Source: Methanomassiliicoccaceae archaeon (lineage in GTDB: Archaea > Thermoplasmatota > Thermoplasmata > Methanomassiliicoccales > Methanomethylophilaceae). Taken from it: a DNA stretch of 8,180 nucleotides. The position numbers and the translations under genes were made by a program. Numbering within the stretch: the stretch's first letter is position 1; each line of letters opens with the position of its first letter. The stretch spans positions 1 to 8,180 of the forward strand of contig WQZJ01000051.1 of assembly GCA_009780795.1 (NCBI GenBank), read 5' to 3'. The notes under the pieces were generated by a model, which was not told the origin of the DNA, did not search any database, and saw only the letters and a program-made list of their open reading frames with translations. Below, in pieces: positions 1 through 6,294 of the stretch.

Positions 1-1
1 G

Positions 2-733
2 GCGTTCTTCAACCTCGACCAGAGATGTATGTACAACTGTAAGTTCTGTACGTCCCCTCTCTTGGAGAAGGACCTTACGAAATCACTGACCGACGACAAG
101 ATCGTAGGCATGATCCGCGACAGGATGAGGGAACAGAAGATACTGTCGGCCGCCGTGACCTCCGGTGTGGTAGGAAGTGTCCGTGAGACCGTGGATAACA
201 TCGTATCATGCGTGACCGCCATACGAAAGGAGTTCCCGGACATGCCGATCGGTGTGGAACCGTACATTGATTCGGTCGATCAGATAGTGGCGCTGAAGGA
301 TGCCGGCGCGACGGAGATGAAGATAAATCTCGAGACTCCGAGAGAAGATATATTCAAAAAGGTCTGCCCGGAACTTGACTATTCTCTGATAATTGAGATG
401 CTCAAGGAATCCGTAAAGGTATTCGGTGCCGGTAAAGTAACGACGAACCTCATATTGGGTATGGGGGAGACGGATGACGATGTCATCGAGTGTATGGATA
501 TGCTCGCCTCGTTCGGGTGCGTGCCCGGTCTGAGAGCGATACGGCTGAACGAGAGGAATGCCAGGAATATGAAAGCGATCGGCATATCGGAACGCGTAGA
601 CAGGGACAGGACCATACGTCTGGCACATGCGCAGAAGGAGATACTTTCAAGATATGGTCTAACGACGCTCACGTTCAGGACCATGTGCTTCGAGTGTGGT
701 TGCTGCGACCTCGTCCCGTTCAGGGACCTTTGA
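2..733 (+). CDS. Radical SAM protein, BioB/LipA-like, 5'-truncated by window edge
   Basis: The reading frame is open from base 2, so the start lies outside the window; the ATG at 29 sits inside the motif and is not the start. The visible part begins AFFNLDQRCMYNCKFC. Its CxxxCxxC (codons at 26-49) is the radical SAM motif that holds the 4Fe-4S cluster for reductive cleavage of S-adenosylmethionine. Downstream are a TSG segment, a GVEPY segment and KINLETPREDIF, then NLILGMGETDDD. These are in the style of the biotin synthase/lipoyl synthase branch of TIM-barrel radical SAM enzymes. The C-terminus carries a second cysteine cluster, CFECGCC (codons at 686-706), which could ligate an auxiliary cluster. 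The substrate is unknown to me. The archaeal two-protein lipoyl synthase (LipS1/LipS2) is one candidate family, a guess only. The gene converges on the tRNA thiolase gene, overlapping it by 14 bases. Radical SAM membership is confident; the specific function is not. Confidence 0.9.
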   Translation, partial: AFFNLDQRCMYNCKFCTSPLLEKDLTKSLTDDKIVGMIRDRMREQKILSAAVTSGVVGSVRETVDNIVSCVTAIRKEFPDMPIGVEPYIDSVDQIVALKDAGATEMKINLETPREDIFKKVCPELDYSLIIEMLKESVKVFGAGKVTTNLILGMGETDDDVIECMDMLASFGCVPGLRAIRLNERNARNMKAIGISERVDRDRTIRLAHAQKEILSRYGLTTLTFRTMCFECGCCDLVPFRDL

Positions 734-1655
734 TGCCGGTGCTCATCCGGACGTTCAGAATGTCTTTCAGTTCGCACGCTTTGCATTCTTCTCCCAATGT
801 CGGTTCCCCGCACACGCACCTGCTCAGGTCCGCCGGTGTGGAGTTGGCGGTCAGAGCAGGCAGCATCTGATCATATGACGATATTATACTGTGCCTCGTA
901 CCCGGGGAGCGCGTCTCCAGCTCGTCGATGACCGATCGGAACTGGTTCCTCAGCGCCTCGTCGGAGTACGGGCATACGCCGTCATAATACGGTATCCCGG
1001 CGACTATCGCATACAATAGCGATTCCTTCTCAGGTATCATCCTCAGCGGCTGTATGCGCGGTATCAGTCCGGGCTGCACCTTCTTGTGAGGGCCCAGTCT
1101 GATCAGGCGTTCCACGTCGCCCCTCGTGAAGTTCATCATCACCGACTGCGCCGTATCGTCGAGATTCAGACCGGTGGCGAGGTACGAGGCACCCATCTCT
1201 CTTGCGGCGCGGTTCATCGCGTTCCTGCGGAACACACCGCAATATGTGCACGGTCCGTTGTCCCCGGAGAAGGGGACTACATCGTCCATTGTCATACCGA
1301 ACATGTCCGAGAACGATGATATTTCAAGTTTGATACCGCGTTCGCCGCAGAATCTTTTCACTATTTCTATGCTCTCCGGTCTGTAACCGTCTATCCCTTC
1401 GTCCACGGTTATACACCGTATCTCGATATCGCGGCGCTCCCCGAGTATGGAATGCAGCAGATTTAACGTCACCATGCTGTCCTTGCCGCCCGATACTGCC
1501 ACGGCGATCACATCACCGGGCAAGAGGTTCACCTGTTTTCTTATCTCTTTCTTCACTCGTTTCTCAACGAATCTCATAAAATGTTCGGAGCACAGATGCG
1601 TGCCGTTATATCGTATGTACGTTACCGCCTCGGAAGCGCAGATGTCGCATCTCAC
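720..1655 (-). CDS. tRNA 2-thiolation enzyme, TtuA/Ncs6 (CtuA) family PP-loop protein
   Basis: This ATP-dependent tRNA sulfurtransferase adenylates a tRNA uridine and replaces its oxygen with sulfur. The position is U54 in TtuA-like members or wobble U34 in Ncs6-like members, and the sequence alone does not settle which. From the GTG at 1655 the protein has 311 residues: an N-terminal zinc finger (C3, C6, C22, H25), the PP-loop SGGKDS at 55-60, and three cysteines C136, C139 and C228 placed like the TtuA 4Fe-4S ligands. A C-terminal zinc finger follows (C280, C282, C291, C294). The ATG at 1718, which overlaps the ileS stop as ATGA, would add 21 residues (MNGGGTAPSP...) encoded by two hairpins. 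The GTG instead gives the (M)RCDIC start usual in this family, so I prefer it. No good Shine-Dalgarno precedes the GTG, but a TATA-like TTTTTAATT lies about 25 bases upstream, which suggests a leaderless mRNA. Family is confident; the start is fairly likely. Confidence 0.93.
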   Translation of the reverse strand: MRCDICASEAVTYIRYNGTHLCSEHFMRFVEKRVKKEIRKQVNLLPGDVIAVAVSGGKDSMVTLNLLHSILGERRDIEIRCITVDEGIDGYRPESIEIVKRFCGERGIKLEISSFSDMFGMTMDDVVPFSGDNGPCTYCGVFRRNAMNRAAREMGASYLATGLNLDDTAQSVMMNFTRGDVERLIRLGPHKKVQPGLIPRIQPLRMIPEKESLLYAIVAGIPYYDGVCPYSDEALRNQFRSVIDELETRSPGTRHSIISSYDQMLPALTANSTPADLSRCVCGEPTLGEECKACELKDILNVRMSTGIKGP

Positions 1656-1676
1656 ACTCCGCCGAACGGAGTGTGA
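1652..1676 (-). promoter_or_regulatory. Perfect 10-bp hairpin containing the likely ttuA start codon
   Basis: TCACACTCCG at 1652-1661 and CGGAGTGTGA at 1667-1676 are exact inverted repeats around a five-base loop. Read on the minus strand, the 3' arm ends in the GTG (1655-1653) that I take as the thiolase start. In a transcript reading through from ileS this codon would be buried in the stem. A transcript initiating at or near 1655 would lack the hairpin. The role is inferred; the pairing is seen directly. Confidence 0.5.
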
Positions 1677-1684
1677 ATTAAAAA
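1676..1684 (-). promoter_or_regulatory. TATA-like box for the TtuA/Ncs6 gene
   Basis: The minus strand reads TTTTTAATT here. Its centre is about 25 bases upstream of the GTG start at 1655, the spacing expected between an archaeal TATA box and a transcription start. That would give a leaderless mRNA. The same T-run also follows the ileS terminator hairpin, so it may serve both purposes or only the terminator. Confidence 0.35.
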
Positions 1685-1712
1685 GGTGTGGGGAGGGGGC
1701 GGTGCCCCCTCC
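1680..1712 (-). terminator. Hairpin plus T-run after ileS
   Basis: On the minus strand, GGAGGGGGC, a three-base ACC loop and GCCCCCTCC form a perfect 9-bp GC-rich stem (1692-1712), starting 3 bases after the ileS stop. Seven bases beyond it is a run of five T (1684-1680). This has the shape of an intrinsic terminator. Archaeal termination relies mainly on the T-run, so the hairpin's contribution is inferred. Confidence 0.55.
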
Positions 1713-1714
1713 GT

Positions 1715-4678
1715 TCATGCGACGACGGAGCTTATGCCTATAACGATATCCTTACCTTGGACATCCCATGTCCTCACGTCGTCGCCCGTCGGCGAGTCGG
1801 TGAACAATATGTTCTTGGCACGCACCTCGTTGGCGATGTGTTCCTTCCATGCTTCGAAGTGACCGGTCATCTCGGCATCCGCTTTGACGTCACAGTTGAT
1901 GTACTGCTCCACATCGAGCTTCATGTCCTTGCGCATCTGCTGTATCCTCCGTATGAGCTCCCTGGCGTAGCCCTCGGCCTCGATATCGCCGGTCATCTCG
2001 AAATCTATGCAGATGTTCCCGGGTCCGAACGACACTCTTGAGACGTTGTCGTTCTTCACGCAGCCGCACTCCGATGCGGCGTCCAGGTATCCGATCTCCT
2101 TTATGTTGCCCTGCTGCGCAAGAACGTGCCCGAATGTTCTCACGGATCTGTTCACATCATCCGACTCACCGTGTATCACGACCGACTTGAGGGGCCACCT
2201 CAGTTTCACGTTGTTCTTCTGTCTCTCCGATGCTATCAACTCGACGATGTCCTGTATCAGCTTCATGCTGTATTCCAGATCTGTGCGTATCAGCTCCTCG
2301 CTGAACGCCGGCCAATCCTCCATGTGCACGCTCTCCTTTTTACCGCCCATGTGCCTGTACACCTCCTCTGAGATGTGCGGGCATATCGGTGCGAGCGCAA
2401 GCGCAGTGTTCATGATCGCATAATGCAGTATGAAGTAAGAGGCGTTCTTGTCCTTCTCCACATCCTCGCTCTCGGACCATGTCCTGTCCCTGACCAGACG
2501 GACGTACCATCTGGAAAGGTCCTCTAAGATGTAATCCTCAAGCACACGTCCCACCTTGTGTAGGTTACGGGACTCCATGTTCTCGGTAACGTCGCGCTTC
2601 ATGCGCTCCGTCTTCGATATCATCCATGTGTCCTCGTCCCTGAAGTGCTTCCTCATAGAATCGAAAGTATGCGCCTCCGGATCGTAATTATCGATATTCA
2701 TGTACGTCGACGCGAAATTAACGACATTCCAATATGTGTTCAGCACTTTTCTGGCATTCTTTGGACCGTCCTTCTGGAACGCTGTGTCCTCCCACGGAGA
2801 GTTCACGCGTGTCACGTAGAATCTCAGCGAATCGGCACCGACCTCCTTGATTATGTCCAGCGGCTCTATCACGTTGCCCTTGCTCTTGCTCATCTTCTGT
2901 CCCTTCGGGTCGAGCACCCACCCGTGCATGAGCACCTCATCATATGGTGCCCTTCCGAATGATATAACGCCGGCCGCCAATTGGGAATAGAACCAACCCC
3001 TCGTTTGATCGTGCGCTTCGGTGATGAACCTCGCGGGCCACCATTTGTTGAATTCCGTTTCGTCCGACGGGAATCCGAGCGTTGCCCATGCGGCCACGCC
3101 GGAGTCGAACCATACGTCGAGAACATCCTTCACGCGGTGCATCGTGCCCCCGCATTTGCATTTGAAGGTGACGGCATCTATCCACGGCCGGTGTGTATCC
3201 ATGCCGTCAGTGTATCCGCTACCTTCCTTCAACTCACCGTACGTACCGATCACGCGTCTTTCTCCGCATCCGCATGTCCACACCGGCAACGGTATACCCC
3301 AGTACCTCTGACGGGAGATGCACCAATCCCTTACGCCTTCAACCCAGTTCCTCTCTCTGGAGGCACCAGCCCAGTCAGGTACCCATTTCACTCTCTCTAT
3401 CTCCGATAACATCTTATCCTTTATCTCAGGGACCTTGATGAACCACTGGTCGGTGTTCCTGAATATTATCGGAGATTTGCATCTCCAGCAGTGCCCGCAT
3501 CTGTGCTTTATCTTCGATGAGTTGAAAAGAAGACCTTTTTCGTCGAGATGTTTCAAAAGGTCCGCGTTCGCTGTCTTTACCTTTTGGTTGACCATCATCG
3601 GGAACGCGTCCGTGAATCGACCCGCTTCGCTCACGGGACAGAACGGTTCCATGCCGTATCTTTTTCCCGTATCGTAATCGTCCGGGCCGGCACCGGGTGC
3701 GGTGTGCACCAATCCGGTGTTACCTGATTCCACGTAGTCGGCGAGGACCACTTTGTACGTCCATTCCGATCTCTTGAGGAACTTTTCGCCGATCTCGAAG
3801 GGAGGTGTGTACTCAAGACCCTCCAATTCCCTGCCCTTCATCCCGGCTATGATCTCGGTTCCCTCATACTTGCCGAGTTTTGCGGTGCTCTCAAGTTCCG
3901 ATGCCAGTACGATGATCGTCTCCGATCCGTTCGGTCCGGTAAGCTTCGCCTTCACGTAATCCAGTTCCGGATGTGCCGCGACGGCCATGTTCGACGGCAA
4001 CGTCCACGGCGTGGTGGTCCATATCAGCAGCGAGTGATCGCCACCCTTTATCGGGAAACGAACCACCACGGACGGGTCGTCCTCGTCCCAGTACTCTATC
4101 TCGGCTTCCGCCAGCGCCGTCTCACAGCGCGGGCACCATGTGAGCACACGGTTCGATGAGTCCATCAGGCCTTGCTCATATGCCCGAGATATTGTCCACC
4201 ATGCCGCCTCCAGGTAGTTCAGCTTCAGCGTCTGGTACGGGTCGTCCCAGTCCATCCAGACGCCCAGCTGCTTGAACTGTTCGGTCATGCTCCCGTGAAG
4301 CTCCAGCGCGAATCTCTTGCACGTGTCTATGAATTTGTCTATGCCGTATTCCTCGATGTCCTTCTTGGACCTGAGACCGACCTTCTTCTCCACCTGGACC
4401 TCTATCGGAAGTCCGTGCATGTCGAATCCCGGCTGATCGCGGACATTGAAACCTTTCATCCTCCAGTATCGTATCAGAACGTCCTTGATCGTCTTGTTCA
4501 TGGCCGTCCCGAGGTGGATGGAACCCGTTGTGTACGGAGGTCCATCAAGAAAATAGAACCGTTCTCCCGATTCTCTCAGCTTCTTCGTTCTCTCATAGGC
4601 GTTCCCGGCAGTCCAGGATGCCTGTATCTCCTTCTCTATCGTTGGTGCATCATAATTAGCACGGACCTGCTTTATCAT
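1715..4678 (-). CDS. ileS: Isoleucyl-tRNA synthetase, archaeal/eukaryal type
   Basis: This cytoplasmic class I aminoacyl-tRNA synthetase joins isoleucine to tRNA-Ile. The protein has 987 residues, about normal for the family. In order: the HIGH-equivalent PPYTTGSIHLGT at 47-58; GFDMHGLPIE at 84-93; a CPRC zinc-ligand pair at 182-185; the CP1 editing domain with TTTPWTLPSN at 221-230 and HTAPGAGPDDYD at 325-336; a cysteine cluster CGHCWRC at 394-400; CISRQRYWG at 453-461; a second cysteine-rich insert (469-510); DVWFDSG at 521-527; and KMSKS at 595-599. A tRNA-binding C-terminal region ends in SSVVA. The YTTG...HLGT form is usual in archaeal and eukaryal IleRS, not a defect. The ATG at 4678 is preceded by GAGGAAGGA about 8 bases upstream, and a TATA-like box lies farther up, so it can be transcribed separately from fen1. 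The stop is followed at once by a terminator-like hairpin. Confidence 0.98.
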   Translation of the reverse strand: MIKQVRANYDAPTIEKEIQASWTAGNAYERTKKLRESGERFYFLDGPPYTTGSIHLGTAMNKTIKDVLIRYWRMKGFNVRDQPGFDMHGLPIEVQVEKKVGLRSKKDIEEYGIDKFIDTCKRFALELHGSMTEQFKQLGVWMDWDDPYQTLKLNYLEAAWWTISRAYEQGLMDSSNRVLTWCPRCETALAEAEIEYWDEDDPSVVVRFPIKGGDHSLLIWTTTPWTLPSNMAVAAHPELDYVKAKLTGPNGSETIIVLASELESTAKLGKYEGTEIIAGMKGRELEGLEYTPPFEIGEKFLKRSEWTYKVVLADYVESGNTGLVHTAPGAGPDDYDTGKRYGMEPFCPVSEAGRFTDAFPMMVNQKVKTANADLLKHLDEKGLLFNSSKIKHRCGHCWRCKSPIIFRNTDQWFIKVPEIKDKMLSEIERVKWVPDWAGASRERNWVEGVRDWCISRQRYWGIPLPVWTCGCGERRVIGTYGELKEGSGYTDGMDTHRPWIDAVTFKCKCGGTMHRVKDVLDVWFDSGVAAWATLGFPSDETEFNKWWPARFITEAHDQTRGWFYSQLAAGVISFGRAPYDEVLMHGWVLDPKGQKMSKSKGNVIEPLDIIKEVGADSLRFYVTRVNSPWEDTAFQKDGPKNARKVLNTYWNVVNFASTYMNIDNYDPEAHTFDSMRKHFRDEDTWMISKTERMKRDVTENMESRNLHKVGRVLEDYILEDLSRWYVRLVRDRTWSESEDVEKDKNASYFILHYAIMNTALALAPICPHISEEVYRHMGGKKESVHMEDWPAFSEELIRTDLEYSMKLIQDIVELIASERQKNNVKLRWPLKSVVIHGESDDVNRSVRTFGHVLAQQGNIKEIGYLDAASECGCVKNDNVSRVSFGPGNICIDFEMTGDIEAEGYARELIRRIQQMRKDMKLDVEQYINCDVKADAEMTGHFEAWKEHIANEVRAKNILFTDSPTGDDVRTWDVQGKDIVIGISSVVA

Positions 4679-4734
4679 CGCTAATCCTTCCTCACAGGTG
4701 TTATCTTGCCTGCGTGAGAGTGTGAACGTGCGGG

Positions 4735-4744
4735 TAATATAAAA
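4735..4744 (-). promoter_or_regulatory. TATA-like box for ileS
   Basis: The minus strand reads TTTTATATTA in the 70-base gap between the fen1 stop and the ileS start. A transcript starting about 25 bases downstream would have a leader of roughly 35 bases carrying GAGGAAGGA as ribosome binding site. This supports an ileS promoter of its own, although co-transcription with fen1 is not excluded. Confidence 0.55.
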
Positions 4745-4748
4745 CAGG

Positions 4749-5780
4749 CTACCACGAGTCGAACAGCGATCGTTGTTTCCTTCTCGTGTCCTCTGCCTTC
4801 CTTGAGTTCTCTATCCTGTCGATGACGGACATCACACGTTCCTTGGAGAAGTCGTGCTCTTCGCACATGAGCTCGCATATCTTCTCCGTGTCCGTTCCGC
4901 GAATTGTGAGATCGTAATCGTCTGAATATCCGCTTCCGAGGAATATGTTCCTTATCTCTTCGTAATTATCGATCTCCTCACCGAGATGTCCCATCGCCCC
5001 TTCGAGGTTGCCGTGCGCCTTTATGAGCTTCAGCCCCTTCTTCGGCCCGATCCCGCTCAGTCCCGGATTGAAGTCGGTGCCCATGAGGATGCAGACGTCC
5101 ACCAGCTGTTCCCTGGTTATCCCTAATTCTGAAAGAAAACCTGCGCATTCTATCTGTTCCGTCCGAACATCCTTATACTGGTCGCGGCCGGGTATCTTAC
5201 GTCTTCCCGTTACCGTCAGATTTCTGACGAGCATCGGAGTTCCGAACAGTACGGAATCGAAATCCTGTGACGCGGACGCCCATACGTCACCCTTGCGACA
5301 CATGTATGCGGCCTGCGCCTCTCCGTCGCTAGGAGCGTCTACCACAGGTATCCCGAGATATGTGAGCAGTGATCTTGACGTTTCCTTGATCTCCGGCGTC
5401 ATCTTGGAGGTCTGCTGCGCCTTGGAGAATGCTTTCTTCATATCGCCCTCCTCTCTGGCATCCTCCCATTCCTTCTCCGCTCTCTCACGTTTCGCACGTC
5501 TTTCCATTATGGTGTCCATCTTCAGCTCGTGAGGAACGCCGTCGAAAACGAACGACGGCGATATCCCTGATTCTATCAGATTGGCCGTTCTGTAGAGCAG
5601 CCCCGAGAGATGTGATGTCACACGACCCTTGGTGTCCGTGAGCGGGGAGCCGTCCGGCTGCCGGATAATAGATAAGAACTGATATATGGTGTTGTACGCG
5701 TCGATCGCCACCGTTCTGCCCCTCAGGTCCGAGAGCTCTATGTTCCTCGGTTCCGTCAGGCCCGTGAGGTTTACCCCCAT
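4749..5780 (-). CDS. fen: Flap endonuclease 1 (FEN1)
   Basis: This structure-specific nuclease removes 5' flaps during Okazaki fragment maturation and base excision repair, working with the PCNA sliding clamp. The protein has 343 residues, normal for archaeal FEN1. It opens MGVNLTGL. Catalytic carboxylates, by family alignment from memory, are D27 (AIDAYN), D80 (FVFDG), position 152 and E154 (APSDGEAQAA), D173 and D175 (SQDFDS), and D236 (GTDFN). A helix-hairpin-helix, GIGPKKGLKLI, lies at 243-253. The basic arch helix (MERRAKRERAEKEWE) spans 92-106. Position 152 is Asp where most relatives have Glu. The last eight residues, QRSLFDSW, form a PCNA-binding PIP-box variant. The start is well supported: GGTGATC, matching the 16S tail complement, lies 2 bases upstream. 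The gene follows the small membrane protein gene by 12 bases, so they probably share an mRNA. Identity is very confident. Confidence 0.97.
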   Translation of the reverse strand: MGVNLTGLTEPRNIELSDLRGRTVAIDAYNTIYQFLSIIRQPDGSPLTDTKGRVTSHLSGLLYRTANLIESGISPSFVFDGVPHELKMDTIMERRAKRERAEKEWEDAREEGDMKKAFSKAQQTSKMTPEIKETSRSLLTYLGIPVVDAPSDGEAQAAYMCRKGDVWASASQDFDSVLFGTPMLVRNLTVTGRRKIPGRDQYKDVRTEQIECAGFLSELGITREQLVDVCILMGTDFNPGLSGIGPKKGLKLIKAHGNLEGAMGHLGEEIDNYEEIRNIFLGSGYSDDYDLTIRGTDTEKICELMCEEHDFSKERVMSVIDRIENSRKAEDTRRKQRSLFDSW

Positions 5781-5782
5781 CC

Positions 5783-5789
5783 GATCACC
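5783..5789 (-). promoter_or_regulatory. Ribosome binding site of fen1
   Basis: The minus strand reads GGTGATC, two bases before the fen1 ATG. It is a long match to the usual anti-Shine-Dalgarno complement (GGAGGTGATC), though the spacer is short. It indicates translation from within a leadered, probably polycistronic mRNA, unlike the apparently leaderless genes nearby. Confidence 0.6.
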
Positions 5790-5792
5790 GCG

Positions 5793-5969
5793 TCAGTCTT
5801 CGCTTTCGTAACCGTACAGCGCGATCATCAATATCATAAAGAACGCGAACACGCCGGCGGCTATGGTCACCCAAATGTTGAGGTCCGCTATTATGGTCAC
5901 CGCCAGCACTGCGACGGAGATCAGCAGAAGGACTATCAGGAGTTTGACCCTGTCATTGCCGAATATCAT
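5793..5969 (-). CDS. Small hypothetical membrane protein, two predicted helices
   Basis: I do not recognise this family. From the ATG at 5969 it has 58 residues: a short basic-containing N-terminus (MIFGNDRVK), a hydrophobic helix at about 10-28 (LLIVLLLISVAVLAVTIIA), a short turn (DLN), a second helix at about 31-52, and an acidic tail GYESED. Both ends therefore probably lie on the same side of the membrane. The frame extends upstream to an ATG at 6044, but I prefer 5969. GGGAG lies 4 bases before it, the protein then begins as a compact membrane hairpin, and the extra 25 residues (MFVCEIYHTTSTKERY...) look like translated promoter DNA. It ends 12 bases before fen1 and is likely co-transcribed with it. 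No function can be assigned; a role linked to FEN1 should not be assumed. Confidence 0.65.
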   Translation of the reverse strand: MIFGNDRVKLLIVLLLISVAVLAVTIIADLNIWVTIAAGVFAFFMILMIALYGYESED

Positions 5970-5990
5970 GCGTCTCCCTATCTCTGCGAA

Positions 5991-6001
5991 GTTATTATAT
6001 C
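5991..6001 (-). promoter_or_regulatory. TATA-like box for the small membrane protein/fen1 pair
   Basis: The minus strand reads GATATAATAAC, centred about 27 bases upstream of the ATG at 5969. Initiation would then fall at or very near the start codon. A GGGAG just before that codon is also compatible with a longer leader from an upstream promoter. This is the best promoter candidate for the membrane protein-fen1 operon. Confidence 0.5.
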
Positions 6002-6044
6002 TTTCTTTAGTGGATGTTGTATGGTATATCTCGCATACGAACAA

Positions 6045-6090
6045 GGACGGGCGGCCGCAGGCACCTGAAAATCAGGTGCGGGCGCCGTCC
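6045..6090. other. Composite GC-rich hairpin, possible structured RNA or leader element
   Basis: The core is a perfect 8-bp inverted repeat, GCACCTGA (6061-6068) and TCAGGTGC (6072-6079), with an AAA loop. An outer stem pairs GGACGG (6045-6050) with CCGTCC (6085-6090). In between, further GC pairs form if single bases bulge and GCAG stays unpaired. It lies directly beside very AT-rich DNA, and a minus-strand TATA-like box at 6105-6116 would place a transcript start near its edge. No T-run follows on either strand, so a terminator is not obvious. It is not a tRNA. It could be a short RNA, a leader structure of the fen1 operon, or a repeated hairpin element. Confidence 0.45.
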
Positions 6091-6104
6091 GTCATCGAAA
6101 TATT

Positions 6105-6116
6105 GATATTATAATA
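6105..6116 (-). promoter_or_regulatory. Second minus-strand TATA-like box
   Basis: The minus strand reads TATTATAATATC. A start about 25 bases downstream would fall near 6085-6090, at the edge of the composite hairpin. Such a transcript could be a hairpin-headed leader for the membrane protein-fen1 operon or a separate small RNA. The surrounding DNA is so AT-rich that chance TATA-like strings are expected. Confidence 0.3.
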
Positions 6117-6199
6117 CTTTTCTAAGTATAGTTAAAAATAGTATAATTATGATGCTTTTTTTGTCTCGCCTCCACACATCACTGTTAAAGAGAAAATCT

Positions 6200-6274
6200 A
6201 CTACTCAGTGTTAATGATTTATATATACGTTGAATAAAATAGAAGGATTAAATATGTGTGTTCACTACTGAATG
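6200..6274 (+). repeat. Imperfect direct repeat flanking a TATA box, candidate operator
   Basis: ACTACTCAGTG (6200-6210) and ACTACTGAATG (6264-6274) match at 9 of 11 positions. They sit on either side of the TATA-like box at 6218-6227. This arrangement is typical of autoregulator binding sites, and the gene downstream encodes a winged-helix protein of a family known for autoregulation. Binding is inference only, and a repeat this short could arise by chance. Confidence 0.3.
6218..6227 (+). promoter_or_regulatory. Distal TATA-like box for the AbiEi-like gene
   Basis: TTTATATATA is the best TATA match in the region. Initiation about 25 bases downstream (near 6248) would leave a leader of roughly 90 bases before the ATG at 6337. 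Confidence 0.45.
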
Positions 6275-6284
6275 CCTAAATTAA

Positions 6285-6294
6285 AAATAATATA
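6285..6294 (+). promoter_or_regulatory. Proximal TATA-like box for the AbiEi-like gene
   Basis: AAATAATATA is centred about 26 bases before position 6316. A start there gives a leader of about 20 bases that contains the GAGAGGA ribosome binding site of the ATG at 6337 and excludes the ATG at 6298. It may be used instead of, or together with, the distal box. Confidence 0.4.

Noticed and set aside
29..31. ATG at 29 as the start of the radical SAM gene
   Set aside because: It lies inside the CxxxCxxC motif, and the frame is open with family-like sequence back to base 2.
4505..4516. HLGT in place of HIGH in IleRS as a broken catalytic motif
   Set aside because: YTTGxIHLGT is the usual form in archaeal and eukaryal IleRS.
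5008..5532. Long plus-strand frame opposite fen1, and similar long frames opposite ileS and the radical SAM gene
   Set aside because: They are antisense shadows of well-recognised genes, with no motifs or start signals of their own.
6045..6090. tRNA gene at the composite hairpin
   Set aside because: No T-arm, no U before a possible anticodon and no cloverleaf spacing on either strand.
6181..6210. CACTG...CAGTG inverted repeat upstream of the AbiEi-like gene
   Set aside because: Only five base pairs with a long spacer; expected by chance in DNA this simple.
6254..6271. Five-codon ORF (MCVHY) as a leader peptide for the AbiEi-like gene
   Set aside because: It is too short to distinguish from chance, with no attenuator-like hairpin after it and a nearer promoter candidate downstream.
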